Assembly (NCBI GenBank): GCA_907164885.2
Contig: OU015494.1
Coordinates: 1,642,768-1,706,767 of the forward strand
Source of the DNA: Dolomedes plantarius
Lineage: Eukaryota > Arthropoda > Arachnida > Araneae > Dolomedidae
Reading direction: 5' to 3'
Length of the DNA stretch: 64,000 bases
The first letter of the stretch is position 1. Each line of letters opens with the position of its first letter. The position numbers and the translations under genes were made by a program. Below are positions 45,016-55,360 of the stretch, one piece after another. The notes beneath the pieces were generated by a model that did no database searches, was not told the DNA's origin, and worked only from the letters and a program-made list of their open reading frames with translations.

Positions 45016-47624
45016 GTGGTAAGGACAATTTAATTTTAAAGACAGATTAAACTAGTGGAAATCAGAAAAAATAAGTTTGCTCTATATTTATTTAGTTTTA
45101 AGTGATTATAAATGTTTAATTAAGGTTCGGTTTTCATTGATTGTGTCCTTTTCTTAAGCCTATTACAAATTCACACACTAGGACAGCCTCATCATCTTCG
45201 CTATCTATTGCCGCACAGGAATTGTGTGCTCAATTTTCGCACATGGAATAAGCGACACAGCCTTCAACTGACTGAGTAAAATTCATTGCAGTATAACCAC
45301 TTGCAGTCAGAACAATCCCTAGAATACTTTTTTTCTATTTATCTTTAGGCCATTTCCCTTGTTTTTACAGCTTAGTTTTATTCTCTTTCTTAATATTTTA
45401 GTCCTTGCTCGTTTCTTCTTTAGCAAAGTTTTTTTCTTCTTTTCTTCCTTATACCTGCCGGCTTCTAACTCTTTTTTGTATGGGGAATCTGTGTAAGACA
45501 GCGATCTTTACAGCGATCTTCAACCCCTCTTCCTATTCGTCCTTTTCGTGCTTTCTTTAACTTTTGGAATAGGCATTAGAACTTCAGCTGAAACATGGAA
45601 TGAAGAGGCCCTGTTGTCAATTGTTATCCAAGAGAAGCCAGGAGTGGCACAATTAGAGTCATCAAATCGGACCTTCTTAACCGGCGTGTCATCATTAGAG
45701 TTGGCTGAAACCTTACCAGCTTTATCATCCAATCTGATATGCATGTGTTTTTAACTGGTGTGCTAGGTGAAGGCAATTCAAATGTTTCAGCTCCGGATGT
45801 TATCACCTCTTCACTTGAAGGCCTACCAAGTCCAAGTCGATGTCAGTTGTGCTGGGAGAAAATCTGCGTCGGTGAATATGGATGGGTCAGTTGGCCATAT
45901 TCCTGTAGCTTGGAAACCATTAATAGCATTTTTCACTGTTGCGCTAGGATAAAAGATGATCCAAAAAGCGTTGAAATTTGAAAGAGAGTTACAACGTTCC
46001 CTGGGTTGCTTCGTAGTCATTTCCGAAGCTCATTGCTGTAATGAAGACTTAAAGGCTTCATAAAAGAAACATCAAGTGGCTGAAGTCTGTGAGAGCAATG
46101 TGGTGGTAGACATAGCAACGAAACGCCACACTCCCTCGCGCAGTCTATAACCTCAAGGTTCTTCGTTTGTGTTGAGTAGCCATCTAATATAAGAAGAACC
46201 GGGAAGTCTTTTGATGCCTTTGAAAATTACCTAAATTTTCAAAACCATGCAAGAAAGACTCAGCAGTCATCCACCTAGTGCTGTGCATCTCAACCCAACC
46301 TCCTGGAGGCAATCCTAACTAAGAAGCAGAACTAAATTCTTTCTGCGTCTTCTTTCGAGGAAAAATGAGCATCGGGGACATGTAAGCTCCGCTTGCCGCC
46401 ATACAAATAAGGCAGGTTACAGTTTCACCCCTTTCTGAGGATGTTAATGATCTGACTTGACGTTTCCCCTTGCAAGCTATGATCTTTGATTGGTTTTTAA
46501 GGTTCATTGAAATGTCCTTTCGTTGAAATTAAATATTTGAGAAGCCGTTAGTTTGTGCTTGTCGACTAAGTTCGTTACCAACGAAAAAAAGCTATCGACA
46601 GCTACTTTAATAAATCCCATGGCTCCTGCACCAGATGTTGCCTCGGCTTTGCTAACATATAAAGTAGGATGTCTCTCAAGAAATCCATTGACCCAATCTT
46701 AGCCTGCGAGTCCATTTTTAAATCTATGACCAATGCCATTTCTTACTGCCAACTGATAAGATCAGCTACGCAAGTCCTTCATTGTTAGACCGAATAACCT
46801 AGCCTTCATAGTTTTTAAGTAGTGAACGAGCACAAGTTCCTGCTCTTCTGCAAATACGTTTTTAAATTTTCCAGCCGTTTTATTGATCTTGTAGTCAGGG
46901 TTTTCCTTTCTTTTTTAACGAATCTTTCCAGAGTAGACTGAGGAACATCAAATTGTTTCAAAAGCCTTCAAATACTCAGATTTTCCAGAAATAACCGCCT
47001 CGGCAGCATTGTTCATTGCCTCAGTAGACCATGATTGGCCTATATTTGTGTTTTCTTGTAGTCTCGAACCATCCGGTAAATCGAAGAAAAAATTGAGTGG
47101 CGTACCAAAAACGATCTCTGTAGTTAAAAACATTGCGGGGACAGAATGGGTACTACCCCATTCTGCCCCACTCATTCCGCCCCCTATACCCCCTTCTTCC
47201 CCACTCATCCGATCCGCCCTACCCCATTCTCTGCCCCCCCATTCGCCCAGGGAAAACGATTTAGGTTAGGGACGTCAGTCACTCGATGAAGATACGTAAA
47301 CAAATGTTTAACTACAGGAAACTAAAGACAATTAAAGGTAATCAACATGTACTAACCTATATTTGTGATGTAAACAAGTATGGATACCTTACCTTGGTTA
47401 CAAACATCATCAAAAGTTACAATAGACGGAGCAAAAAAATCACACAACGAAAAATTGCACACACACCACCGCTCGAGAGAACTGTACTAAAATGGCTGTC
47501 GAAGTTGAGCAGCAATACGTTGGTGTAGTTGTACTTATTGCCGGTGGCTGGCAACACCTCCTTGACACCTAAAAACGTCGAACTTCATTCCGCCCCGAAC
47601 CTCGTTCTACCCCGGGTTCCCCTA
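44996..47624 (-). mobile_element. Pogo-type element 2 with decayed transposase
   Basis: Left terminus CGGGAACAGGGCAGAACGGG; right terminus inverse AGGGGAACCCGGGGTAGAAC (47622), followed by TATA. About 2.6 kb, a normal pogo length. The minus-strand transposase starts close to the right end. Near the right end (47150-47250) the C-rich motif CCCCATTCTGCCCC and variants repeat several times, probably subterminal binding sites. Confidence 0.65.
45510..47075 (-). pseudogene. Pogo-family transposase, decayed
   Basis: In order on the minus strand: SWSTEAMNNAAEAVISGKSE (about 47040), the psq-type helix-turn-helix that binds the ends; RQVRSLTSSERGETVTCLIC with MSPMLIFPRKK (46320-46460), entry to the DDE domain; LILDGYSTQTKNLEVIDCA (about 46160), a catalytic aspartate block; LQPLDVSFMKP (about 46050), the final catalytic D; and INGFQATGIWPTDPSIFTD (about 45870), the typical post-catalytic block. 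Many frameshifts. The tail (45520-45744) is rich in charged residues. Inactive as read. Confidence 0.75.
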
Positions 47625-47674
47625 TAAATAAAATAAATTTTCACGGAAATATTAATATATCTTGCTAAACTTTT

Positions 47675-47694
47675 TTGTATCACATGAGATACAA
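47675..47694. repeat. Family B palindrome, site 3
   Basis: TTGTATCACATGAGATACAA, one mismatched pair; just right of the pogo insertion. Confidence 0.8.
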
Positions 47695-48209
47695 TGGGTC
47701 CCTATGACGTCAAGTAATTTTTTTTGTTACTGTGTTTTGTGTGTTTTTTGTCAGTGTTTCTGAAGCCGAATTTGCGTAGTTTTTGAAAGTTGATAAAAGC
47801 ATTATTTCTGAGTTAAAATCTTCAGTTGAACTGTTTTCTTTACATTTTTACACATTTTTTACACATTCTGCATGAAGCAGCACGTAGCAAAGAGACTAGA
47901 AACATGCCAGAAATTTTTGGGGATAGGACCCTTCAAAGCAGATGCAGGAATGAATAGTGCTTGGCCTTAATCACTATACAGTGTACAGAATGAAAGGTGC
48001 TTTTGCGTTTCACAGCATCAAGAAATTCTTTTAAATCGTTTCATGAAAAATAAAAAAATAATATAAAGTTAACACAACATACTGGTTATGCTAATTTTTC
48101 ATGCAGCATTCATTTATTTTACTTATTGTGTGATACAAACTCAGAATTTACTAATTGAAACAGTCTTACCTAATATTTAAGAAATTTTGATTGTAGTGTC
48201 TCAGCCCTG

Positions 48210-48229
48210 ATGTATCACATGTGATACAT
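48210..48229. repeat. Family B palindrome, site 4
   Basis: ATGTATCACATGTGATACAT, a perfect 20-bp palindrome about 20 nt from TTAA. Confidence 0.85.
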
Positions 48230-48329
48230 GCCCTCTAACCCCCATATTTTTAAAGAAAATATTTTAAGGCCCCATTTCTACTTCATAATCATCTAAACAA
48301 CTATTTAAGTACCTTTTACAAGATATCTA

Positions 48330-49670
48330 GCTTTTACTTTTGTCTCGGATCTAAGGAGGCTAAAGCTGCAGCGTAAGACATTTATGAACGACATTTACAA
48401 ATACTAGGAAGGCTGTCACGGAAGCAATTTAAAAAACGAAAGTTGATGTTGTCAGGTTTCGCGAATTGAGTTCGCAGTTGTCGGATAAATTTCATCGCAT
48501 AGAAATCACTCAGCGAGCAATTTCTGATTTATTAATTGTCGGCAATGGCAATGATCAAGAAAAGAAGTACATTAAGGGTTTCGGAGATGCTGAAAATTAC
48601 AGAGATCAGTACTTATCTTTTAAATCAAAAGTAGAAAATTTTGAAAATAATTCTGACGATCGATCGATTAAATCGCCATGTATTCGAAAGTATCATTTAC
48701 CAAAACTTCAGAAATATAACGGCGATATTATTATTTTTTTTTGTATTTTGGAGCCAATTTTTCAGAATACACGAAGATGAAGAGATGCCAGCTGAGGATA
48801 AATTTCAGGATTTGATTCAGTCGATTACCCCAGGAACTCGAGCCGCCAGTTTGATTGAAATCTTTACTCCTATTGCTCAAAATTACACTAAGGCAATTGA
48901 GTTACTCAAGAAAAGATTTGGACGTGAAGATTTATTAGTAGAGGTATATGTAAGATAATTACTTAAGACGGTAATAAAAAATTATGTGAGTGGCAGGAAA
49001 TGCATGGATTTGATGACTTTATACGATCAACTTGAATCTCATTTACGAGCTTTAGATACATTGGGAAGAAAAGTTTGCTGACATCTTATCACCCCTTGTT
49101 GAGTCTTGTTTTTCTGAATATATTTTTTGAAAGCTTGCAAGAAACAAAGAGTGTCCAGCAATTCGAGTGTCGGCAGTAAAATTGCGGAGAACAACCAAGG
49201 GTCTCTAGAGAAGCTCATGAACTTTTTAAGGCAAGAAGTTAATGGCGAAGAGATGATAAATTTATCACGATAAGGCTTTGGAACTCAATCATAGGCTAAA
49301 AAGGAAGTTAATAACCAAATAATTGAAATTACTACTGCCTCTGCTCTTATTTCAAATATACAAGAAGAAATTAGATGCATCTTTTGGGCCAATTCTCATT
49401 TTATTCAAGATTAGGACACAGCAGAAACGTTGACTAGAGAAGATAAGAAATCTGCTGTCATAAGAATGGGACTTTGTCTACTTAATTTGAAAAAGGGATT
49501 CATAGTCCGGAAATGCCACGGAAATGTACATTGTGTTATTTGTCCTAAGAGACATTACGCAGTCCTTTGTCCTGAACTACCTAAAACAAGCAAACCTTTT
49601 TATCATAAACCAGCTCCGCAGGAAGAAAATATGTCAAAGCTATTTACGGTACCGTCTTCTCCATAAACAT
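48330..49670 (+). pseudogene. BEL gag
   Basis: The N-terminal helical part (from about 48345; FRELSSQLSDKFHRIEITQR) leads into the DUF1759-type gag core: CIRKYHLPKLQKYNGD, FQDLIQSITPGTRAASLIE, YTKAIELLKKRFGREDLLVE, then YDQLESHLRALDTLG. A zinc-knuckle region follows: CIFCWANSHF with its last cysteine lost near 49413, and KCHGNVHCVICPKRHYAVLC (49512-49575). Frames change near 48750, 48960 and 49130. The protein would form the particle and bind element RNA. Confidence 0.75.
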
Positions 49671-49880
49671 TTTATTTAAAGATAATTATTGTACGACTGA
49701 AAAATAAAGGACAACGCCAATATATTCGTGCTTTGTTAGACGACGTTTTCCATCGTTCTTACATTGAGAAGGATTTAGTACGAGAACTTAAACTTTTGCC
49801 TTCAGGTAAGGAGATACTACCTCAAGAGTTGTTCGGTGGACAAAAAACTCCTGAAGCTGAACGTTACCGTTATTGTGTAA

Positions 49881-50819
49881 TATTAAATTAAGTTAGAACA
49901 TATAATAATTAGAATATTTTGTATTGTGGCTTTTTATTTTTTTTGCTAAATTATTAATTTGAGAAATACACTCTGACACATGTCTGAGAATAACTAAAGG
50001 ACACGAACTCAAATTTAATATCTAATGTTACCCTTTAATTTCTCTTAATCTTACTTAACATTATTTCCACACTGATACAAACTTTTGAACGGAACTAATC
50101 ATATTAAGTGTTATCATACCTTAACCAAAATTATTCGACCACATAAAATTTCAAATTACATATCATAAATTAGCACTGTACTACCCTCTCGCCTGATAAA
50201 TATAACACATAATAACCCTATGTCCTATTACCCCCAAACCTCGTTTGACATTGCAGCATCTCGTTTCTTACTAAGTCGACCAGCCTGGAATCGGCAAAAG
50301 CAAGAAAAACAAAATAGCGGACACTAGTTCTAGATCGGACCACCACGAGTTCATCCTCCTTTCCTGTCAGCTTGCTTATTTCCTGCAACTCACTAGCAAA
50401 CTTTTTATTTACTTCTTTAGAACCAGGGGGGAGACAGAGGTCAGCTATGGTCCTCTGACAAACACCTTTCAGCTCTCATTGGCCTAAAAACGATGTGCTA
50501 GGAGTACCGTTGCTATGGGGACGGGACGCCTAGACCCCTTTACAGCCGGGAGAAGGGGTGGGCAAGTCCACCTTTTATTCTTTGCACAAAACCTATTCTC
50601 TACAGGAATACGCTAAATTTTCCTCCGGGAGGTAACATACCTTTCCTCCAGAAACCGGTACAAAATAACCATAGGCCTTGATCCCAAGCACACATACATC
50701 TTAGACAATACATAATAAAACAGATACACTCTAAAATGTGCATGGAAACCGAATCAATGGCTGTATCAAGACTATGAGATAAGAAAATATTATTTACAAA
50801 GTCGAATTCCATGTCACAC
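49881..50819 (-). mobile_element. Solo LTR inserted in the BEL protease
   Basis: Flanked by a 5-bp duplication TGTAA (49876-49880 and 50820-50824); excising it with one copy rejoins the BEL reading. The insert is 939 bp, without coding content, and read on the minus strand begins GTGTGACATGGAATTC. It has a TATA-like AGAATAAAAGG and CCAAT-type boxes in its middle. Length and features fit a gypsy-type LTR left by LTR-LTR recombination, though textbook TG...CA tips are not obvious. Confidence 0.55.
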
Positions 50820-51094
50820 TGTAAAACATAGAAATAATTGACGAAAAGTTTTCATGCCAAGTGGCCAGTATTGATCAACCGGAAAATCTGCACAACACTC
50901 CAAGAGTACGAGACAAGTATTTTCTCTCAGAACTTGAAAGCCAGGAATATGCTTTAAAACCTCTTCACTACTGAAGTATAAAAGACATTATTGAAAAAAA
51001 ATATTTAACAGTTCTAAATTTCTGTTGTACCTTCATAGTCCATAATAAAATAGAGGAAAACATAAATTTTACTGTTAGGGGTGCCAATAATTTT

Positions 51095-51114
51095 AGGTAC
51101 ACTTATGTGTACCT
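51095..51114. repeat. Family C palindrome, site 1 (3' end)
   Basis: AGGTACAC-TTAT-GTGTACCT, 16 nt from the boundary. Confidence 0.9.
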
Positions 51115-51456
51115 CAGGTTTTAACAAAGTAAAAATACTTAAATATTTCAAATGATAAATGGTATCTAAATCAGGTACAAATATACATATTATTGTATTA
51201 TAGTTAATTTAAGTATAATAATGAATGTATTTAATAATTGTTTAGAAAGAAAATCAAATTTTTAAAAAAATCTGAATTTTTATCTAAGTACAATGCTTTA
51301 ATATTTCAAACGAAAAAGTACCACTAATTATTATTGACATATTACATTATGACAAAATATTCAAATGCACAGTTTATGGCTTATTTCGTGTTGCTAAAAT
51401 ACGCACACAATGGATTTTGTGTTTTTAAACATTTATACATTAGCAAATAAAATGTC

Positions 51457-52636
51457 TTATTGTGTGTGGTATTTCACAAAGCAATTGTTCTTTAGGATAC
51501 ATAAGTATATTTTGCATTTAATACACATAACTCTTGTTCTCGATTTGTATCCTGCTAAACGATATTTTGAAGCGTTCTTATCGTCCATATAACTTTGAAA
51601 ATGTCCCACATTATCAAGACGTATTGCTTTCAAGGGTTGATTTATAATGTTGCGTTGTTTTCTTGGAATATCATCCTCTTCTGAGCTTGAGGAAGAAATC
51701 CTAGGTCTTCCTCTACGTGCAACGACATTTTTGTTTCCTTCATATTTTATAAGTGCTAATGCAATATGCATTCTGTATTTCAAAAGGGATATATGTTTCA
51801 ATTTATTTGCTTTATGATAGAGTACATAATAAATCCAACAATTGGAGATTGCTAGATCTACAAAATGAGTAAATACACGGATTGGCCATATTTTTGTTCT
51901 AACTGTGCATCGATAATAGGCTAAGTACCTATCACAAAGATCTGTACCACCCATAGAAGTATTGTAGGAACGAACTATGGAAGGTTGAGGTATACTAACT
52001 TTTTTCTTCTCTTCTTTAGACCATCTACGACAGCTTGATTCTGGTTCACTTCCTACAAATGTTGATAAAAGTGTGACACTTTTATTGTCCTTCCATTTCA
52101 ACACACACACTTTTTTATCATCCCGAACTAATTCAGCCCACACACCTTTCTTGATTTCTTTATCACTTCTCAATTTCTGTTGAGCGATTCCAATTTTATT
52201 ATTCCTCACAGTTCCAGTCAAGAAAATATTATGTTGAAGAAGATATTCTGCACATTTAATTCCAGTAAAATACCTATCGGTATAAATTATATGTGTAGAA
52301 TCTTGAGGAATAGCTTCAGAAAGACGCTTACCAATGCCACCACCTACACCCAAATTACTCATATCTTCGAAAGGAACACATCCTTTACCATCGTAGATTA
52401 TAAAATCTAAAACTAAGCCATCTACTGCAGGTAAAACAAAATTTTTAAATCCAAGAGGATTAGGTTTATTAGGCACATATTGCCGTAGATCTATCATCGC
52501 TATCTGATGATAGATCTATATCAGACGCATTGATAGTCTTTTCTTTAGAAATGGGCCAACCATCATCACTATCACTAGATATGTCTGATAAGTCACTGTT
52601 GCAAAATATTTTCAATTTCCTCTTGAGTCAGTATTC
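51457..52636 (-). pseudogene. PiggyBac transposase, main exon (family C), internally deleted
   Basis: The segment from 52636 to about 52500 encodes the N-terminus (LTQEEIENIL, SDISSDSDDGWPISKEKTIN, an acidic region typical of the family) with one frameshift. A large deletion then removes the first catalytic aspartate. From 52497 a 346-residue open frame begins RQYVPNKPNPLGFK, continues IIYTDRYFTGIKCAEYL (second catalytic D), SYNTSMGGTDLCDRYLAYYR (third D), and ends in a Cys-rich tail (VMCIKCKIYLCI) that normally binds DNA ends. The long open frame indicates a young copy, but without the N-terminal catalytic residue it cannot transpose. Confidence 0.85.
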
Positions 52637-53006
52637 CTAAAAATTATATAACATTACAAAATTAGCTAACATTAATTTTTTAAATTATATGCTATTATAA
52701 ATATTATTCAAATATTACATTAAATTTTAGTTTCATAACTATTTCAATCTTGCAAACCATGCAAAATATCTAAATATATTGAAAATTAGCTAACATTATT
52801 TTTTTTAAATTATCTAATTTTGGGGATAAAATTTCAAAATTATGGAAAATAAAATCCAGAAAGATAGATATTAGATGTACCTAAACATTAATCACTTAAC
52901 TGAAATACCCATAAAAATATTACTAGATAGATATAAAATTAATACTCATATTACAATGGGATTTCACATGATCACTATCACAGTCACAATTTAGACATAT
53001 GTACGA

Positions 53007-53026
53007 AGGTACACACACGTGTACCT
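53007..53026. repeat. Family C palindrome, site 2 (intron)
   Basis: AGGTACAC-ACAC-GTGTACCT, with arms identical to site 1. Confidence 0.9.
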
Positions 53027-53166
53027 GCATATTCTTGACTATATTAGTTTTTAATATTAGGTTAATATAAAATAAAAAGTTTCATACAGATGATAGAACT
53101 AATAAGTTTAAAGAAATAAAATTATTTTGTGAATAACTAAATTATACAATAATGAAAATTACTTAC

Positions 53167-53194
53167 GCTTTCGTGCACCCTGAGATGACGCCAT
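53167..53194 (-). pseudogene. Exon 1 of the family C piggyBac transposase
   Basis: Minus strand: ATG GCG TCA TCT CAG GGT and on to AAAGC, then GTAAGTAATT, a strong donor. It encodes MASSQGARK plus one base. The matching acceptor AATTTTTAG lies at 52637 (intron 52637-53166), after which RILTQEEIENIL reads like the usual start of piggyBac-type proteins. The parallel segment near 40609 supports this as a real element exon. Splicing itself is inferred. Confidence 0.5.
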
Positions 53195-53352
53195 TTTTGG
53201 AAAATCACTTCTGTAATGTGAAATTCTACCCAAACGCCGTACAACTGCAGCCATCTATTAGAATTGCCAGAAAGCGTGAACATCCACGTATGTAACAGCG
53301 AGGTTAGAACTACAAATTTTCTCATGGCATGTTTTTAGAAGCTAAGAAGCGA

Positions 53353-53372
53353 AGGTCCACAAATGTGGACCG
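53353..53372. repeat. Family C palindrome, site 3 (5' end)
   Basis: AGGTCCAC-AAAT-GTGGACCG, arms related to sites 1 and 2, exactly 14 nt from the boundary TTAT. Confidence 0.75.
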
Positions 53373-53554
53373 AGGTAATAAAGAGGTTATCAGACATTGG
53401 ACAAGAAACCCCTCCGATAAGATTGTTACTCGGGGCTAATGTACTTGTAAGAATTTTCAGAGGAAGAATAGAAGCACTTAGATCCGGTATATCTGCCATC
53501 TGAACTAGTCTGGGTTGGAGCATCTTGGGAAGCGAGTAGACGAATACCGGTTGC

Positions 53555-53640
53555 TTGGTTGGTTGGTTGGTTTATGTAGGTTTAATGGCGCAAGGTCCAG
53601 GAAGGACAAGCTGCACCAAGACGAATACTGTGGTTGCCAT
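53555..53640 (+). repeat. Short insertion with GGTT repeats in BEL pol
   Basis: TTGGTTGGTTGGTTGGTTTATGTAGG-type sequence followed by TTTAATGGCGCAAGG breaks the homology between the protease and RT regions of BEL. Looks like a fragment of a short interspersed repeat; origin unknown. Confidence 0.35.
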
Positions 53641-54480
53641 GGTCTCCTTCGATTTGCAGAACTTCGGAATTCCAAAGCTGTGGGAATTAGAAACATTAAG
53701 CATGGTTGATACCTCAGAAAGGAAGACTTCCCAATTACTGGAGGAAGAAACTTTAACACATATAAAGAAACTCTACGTAAGATTCATCACACGGCATCCG
53801 CGACAAAATGGCATCATTGATACTGTACCTAAGAGTGAGATTTTAAAACCAGTTATTATCTTTCTCATAGACCAGTTATCAAGTTATCGAGTAATACCAC
53901 AAAGATTCGTCCTGTTTTCGATACATCCTTTAGACAACCTGGATATACCGCCTTAAATGAGTGCTTGAGCATTGGACCGAGTCTTTCTCAGCAGATTCTC
54001 CCATTGTTGTTAAGCTTTCGTCTTGGACCCATTGAAGTGATTGCTGGCATTAAACAAGCATTCTTGCAATTGAGTATGCGGCACAAAGATCGTGATTTCT
54101 TGCGAATTCTGTGGTGAAAAGATAATGATCTATCAAAATTGGAATTCTTCATACATTGCTGTGTCGTCTTCGGAGTGTCATCTAACCCGTTCCTCTTGAA
54201 TGCAAGTATAATTCATCACCTCAATTCTAGGAAATTTCAAAATTAATCTCTTCAACCTATAATTGGTAACCTTAAACGAGGATTCTAGGTGGATAATTTA
54301 ACAACCAGTGTTGAAAATGAAGAATAATTTGCACAGTTTAAGGTGCAAACTTTAGAGATAATGAACTCAGGATCCTTTGAATTGAGATGTAGGGCTTACA
54401 ATAGAATTTAAGTTCAATAAGATCAAAAGTGTGCTTGGATTAATGAGGAACACTAAGACCGATGAACTTTAGTGCGTTCA
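53640..54480 (+). pseudogene. BEL reverse transcriptase, with internal deletion
   Basis: SFDLQNFGIPKLWELETLSM and TSQLLEEETLTH start the domain. About 70 expected residues are then missing, and GIIDTVPKSEILKP resumes. Fingers: RPVFDTSFRQPGYTALNECL (frame shifted), palm: VIAGIKQAFLQLSMRHKDRD, where the first catalytic aspartate is glycine. The YVDD box reads stop-V-D-N near 54288. The deletion junction contains 26 bp identical to the end of the LTR. Inactive several times over. Confidence 0.75.
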
Positions 54481-54559
54481 TTCCAAGATTGATGTAAAAT
54501 ACGATGAAGTTGTTAAGAAAAGAAAATTGCCCTCAATTGTTAACGGTATCTAAGACCCT

Positions 54560-55175
54560 ATGGCCTTCACTTCACCTGCGACGTTATTGCCAAAATTACT
54601 ACTTCAAGAAACTTGGCGCAGTAAGTTAGACTGGGAAGCAAAAATTGCCCTCAGATATTCAACAAAGTTATCAACGATGGGCTAAAAATATAGATCTTAT
54701 AAAGAAATGTAGAATTCCCCGGGGAATATTGCTAGGAATTCTTGAACAAGCTAGTGTACATATCTTCACAGATGCATCAATGCATGGGTATACCTGCTGT
54801 GCCTTTATACGTAGTGAAGAACAGGCAGAAGTAAAGGTCTCACTAGTTTCAACAAAGGCTAGGATATCTCCTGTTCAGAGGCTCACGATTCCACAACTGA
54901 AACTTTTAGAAGCCGCCCTTGGAGCTCGAATAGCTACAAATATATTAGAAGCTTTACAAATGCCTATGAAGACATTTCTTCGGACTGATTCCATGGCAGT
55001 GCTCGGATGGATTACCAACAACAAAGAACCATTGAATACCTTTGTGGCCAACAGAGTCAAGGAAGTACGAGAACTCAAAAGCATAGAAAACTGGAGATAC
55101 GTCCTTGGGAAAGTAAATCCGACCGATTTGCCTTCCCGCTTTTGCGATTTTTCTGAACTTTTACGGGGCCAATAG
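54560..55175 (+). pseudogene. BEL peptidase-A17-like/RNase H region
   Basis: One clean frame from 54645 to 55175 (176 residues). PSDIQQSYQRWAKNIDLI and KKCRIPRG are typical of the linker after RT in BEL/Pao; HIFTDASMHGYTCCAFIR gives the first acidic residue of RNase H, RTDSMAVLGWI the middle one, and VLGKVNPTDLPSR the last block. These residues look intact, the best preserved segment of the element. It would remove the RNA strand during reverse transcription. Confidence 0.75.
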
Positions 55176-55360
55176 TGGGAGAGTCCAAGTTGGTTATCTA
55201 AACCGCCTGAAGTCTGGCCATACTTTGAGATAACCCTTCCAGAAGAAGCACTATCTAAGCAGAGCGATGCAAGACTGTAGTGACGAATCTCAAATTTGGG
55301 CACAAAAGAGAAATTTTAAATAGGTTTTTGTACTTTTCAAGCTAACCTAGGATTCTTCGC

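Larger units (their letters stand above)
40731..48253. mobile_element. PiggyBac-type remnant (family B), split by pogo elements
   Basis: Bounded by TTAA at 40731-40734 and 48250-48253. Its own sequence is only 40735-41042 and 47625-48249 (about 0.9 kb), the rest being later insertions. Four copies of a family-specific palindrome mark it (see the site entries), two on each side. No transposase is left. The right boundary is directly followed by the BEL element. The TTAA limits are my choice among several TTAA in AT-rich DNA, so the ends are uncertain. Confidence 0.45.
51079..53386 (-). mobile_element. PiggyBac-type element with an intron (family C)
   Basis: 2.3 kb, inserted in BEL between TTAG (51075-51078) and TTAT (53387-53390), both one base from TTAA. 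The right, 5' tip read inward is CCTCTTTATTACCT, similar to the family A tip CCTTTTACACGCC. The transposase is on the minus strand, with a small first exon, a 530-bp intron and a deleted second exon. The family palindrome occurs near each end and inside the intron. Confidence 0.7.
49680..53560 (+). pseudogene. BEL aspartic protease region (DUF1758), in three pieces
   Basis: Piece 1 (49683-49880): KNKGQRQYIRALLDDVFHRS; the active-site triad normally reading DTG reads DDV. Piece 2 (50825-51074): FSCQVASIDQP, then TPRVRDKYFLSELES. Piece 3 (53391-53560): DIGQETPPIRLLLGANV, RGRIEALRSGISAI, a stop, TSLGWSILGKRVDEY. Pieces are separated by a solo LTR and by piggyBac C. The junctions match target-duplication sequence, so the three were once continuous. 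Confidence 0.7.

Noticed and set aside
45548..45981. Plus-strand frames over the pogo transposase C-terminus
   Set aside because: The minus strand carries recognisable pogo motifs; the plus frames are antisense shadows.
53353..53372. Palindrome first read as chance within BEL coding sequence (GPQMWTEV)
   Set aside because: I rejected the coding reading: BEL homology resumes only at 53391 after the TTAT, and the segment fits the end of piggyBac C.
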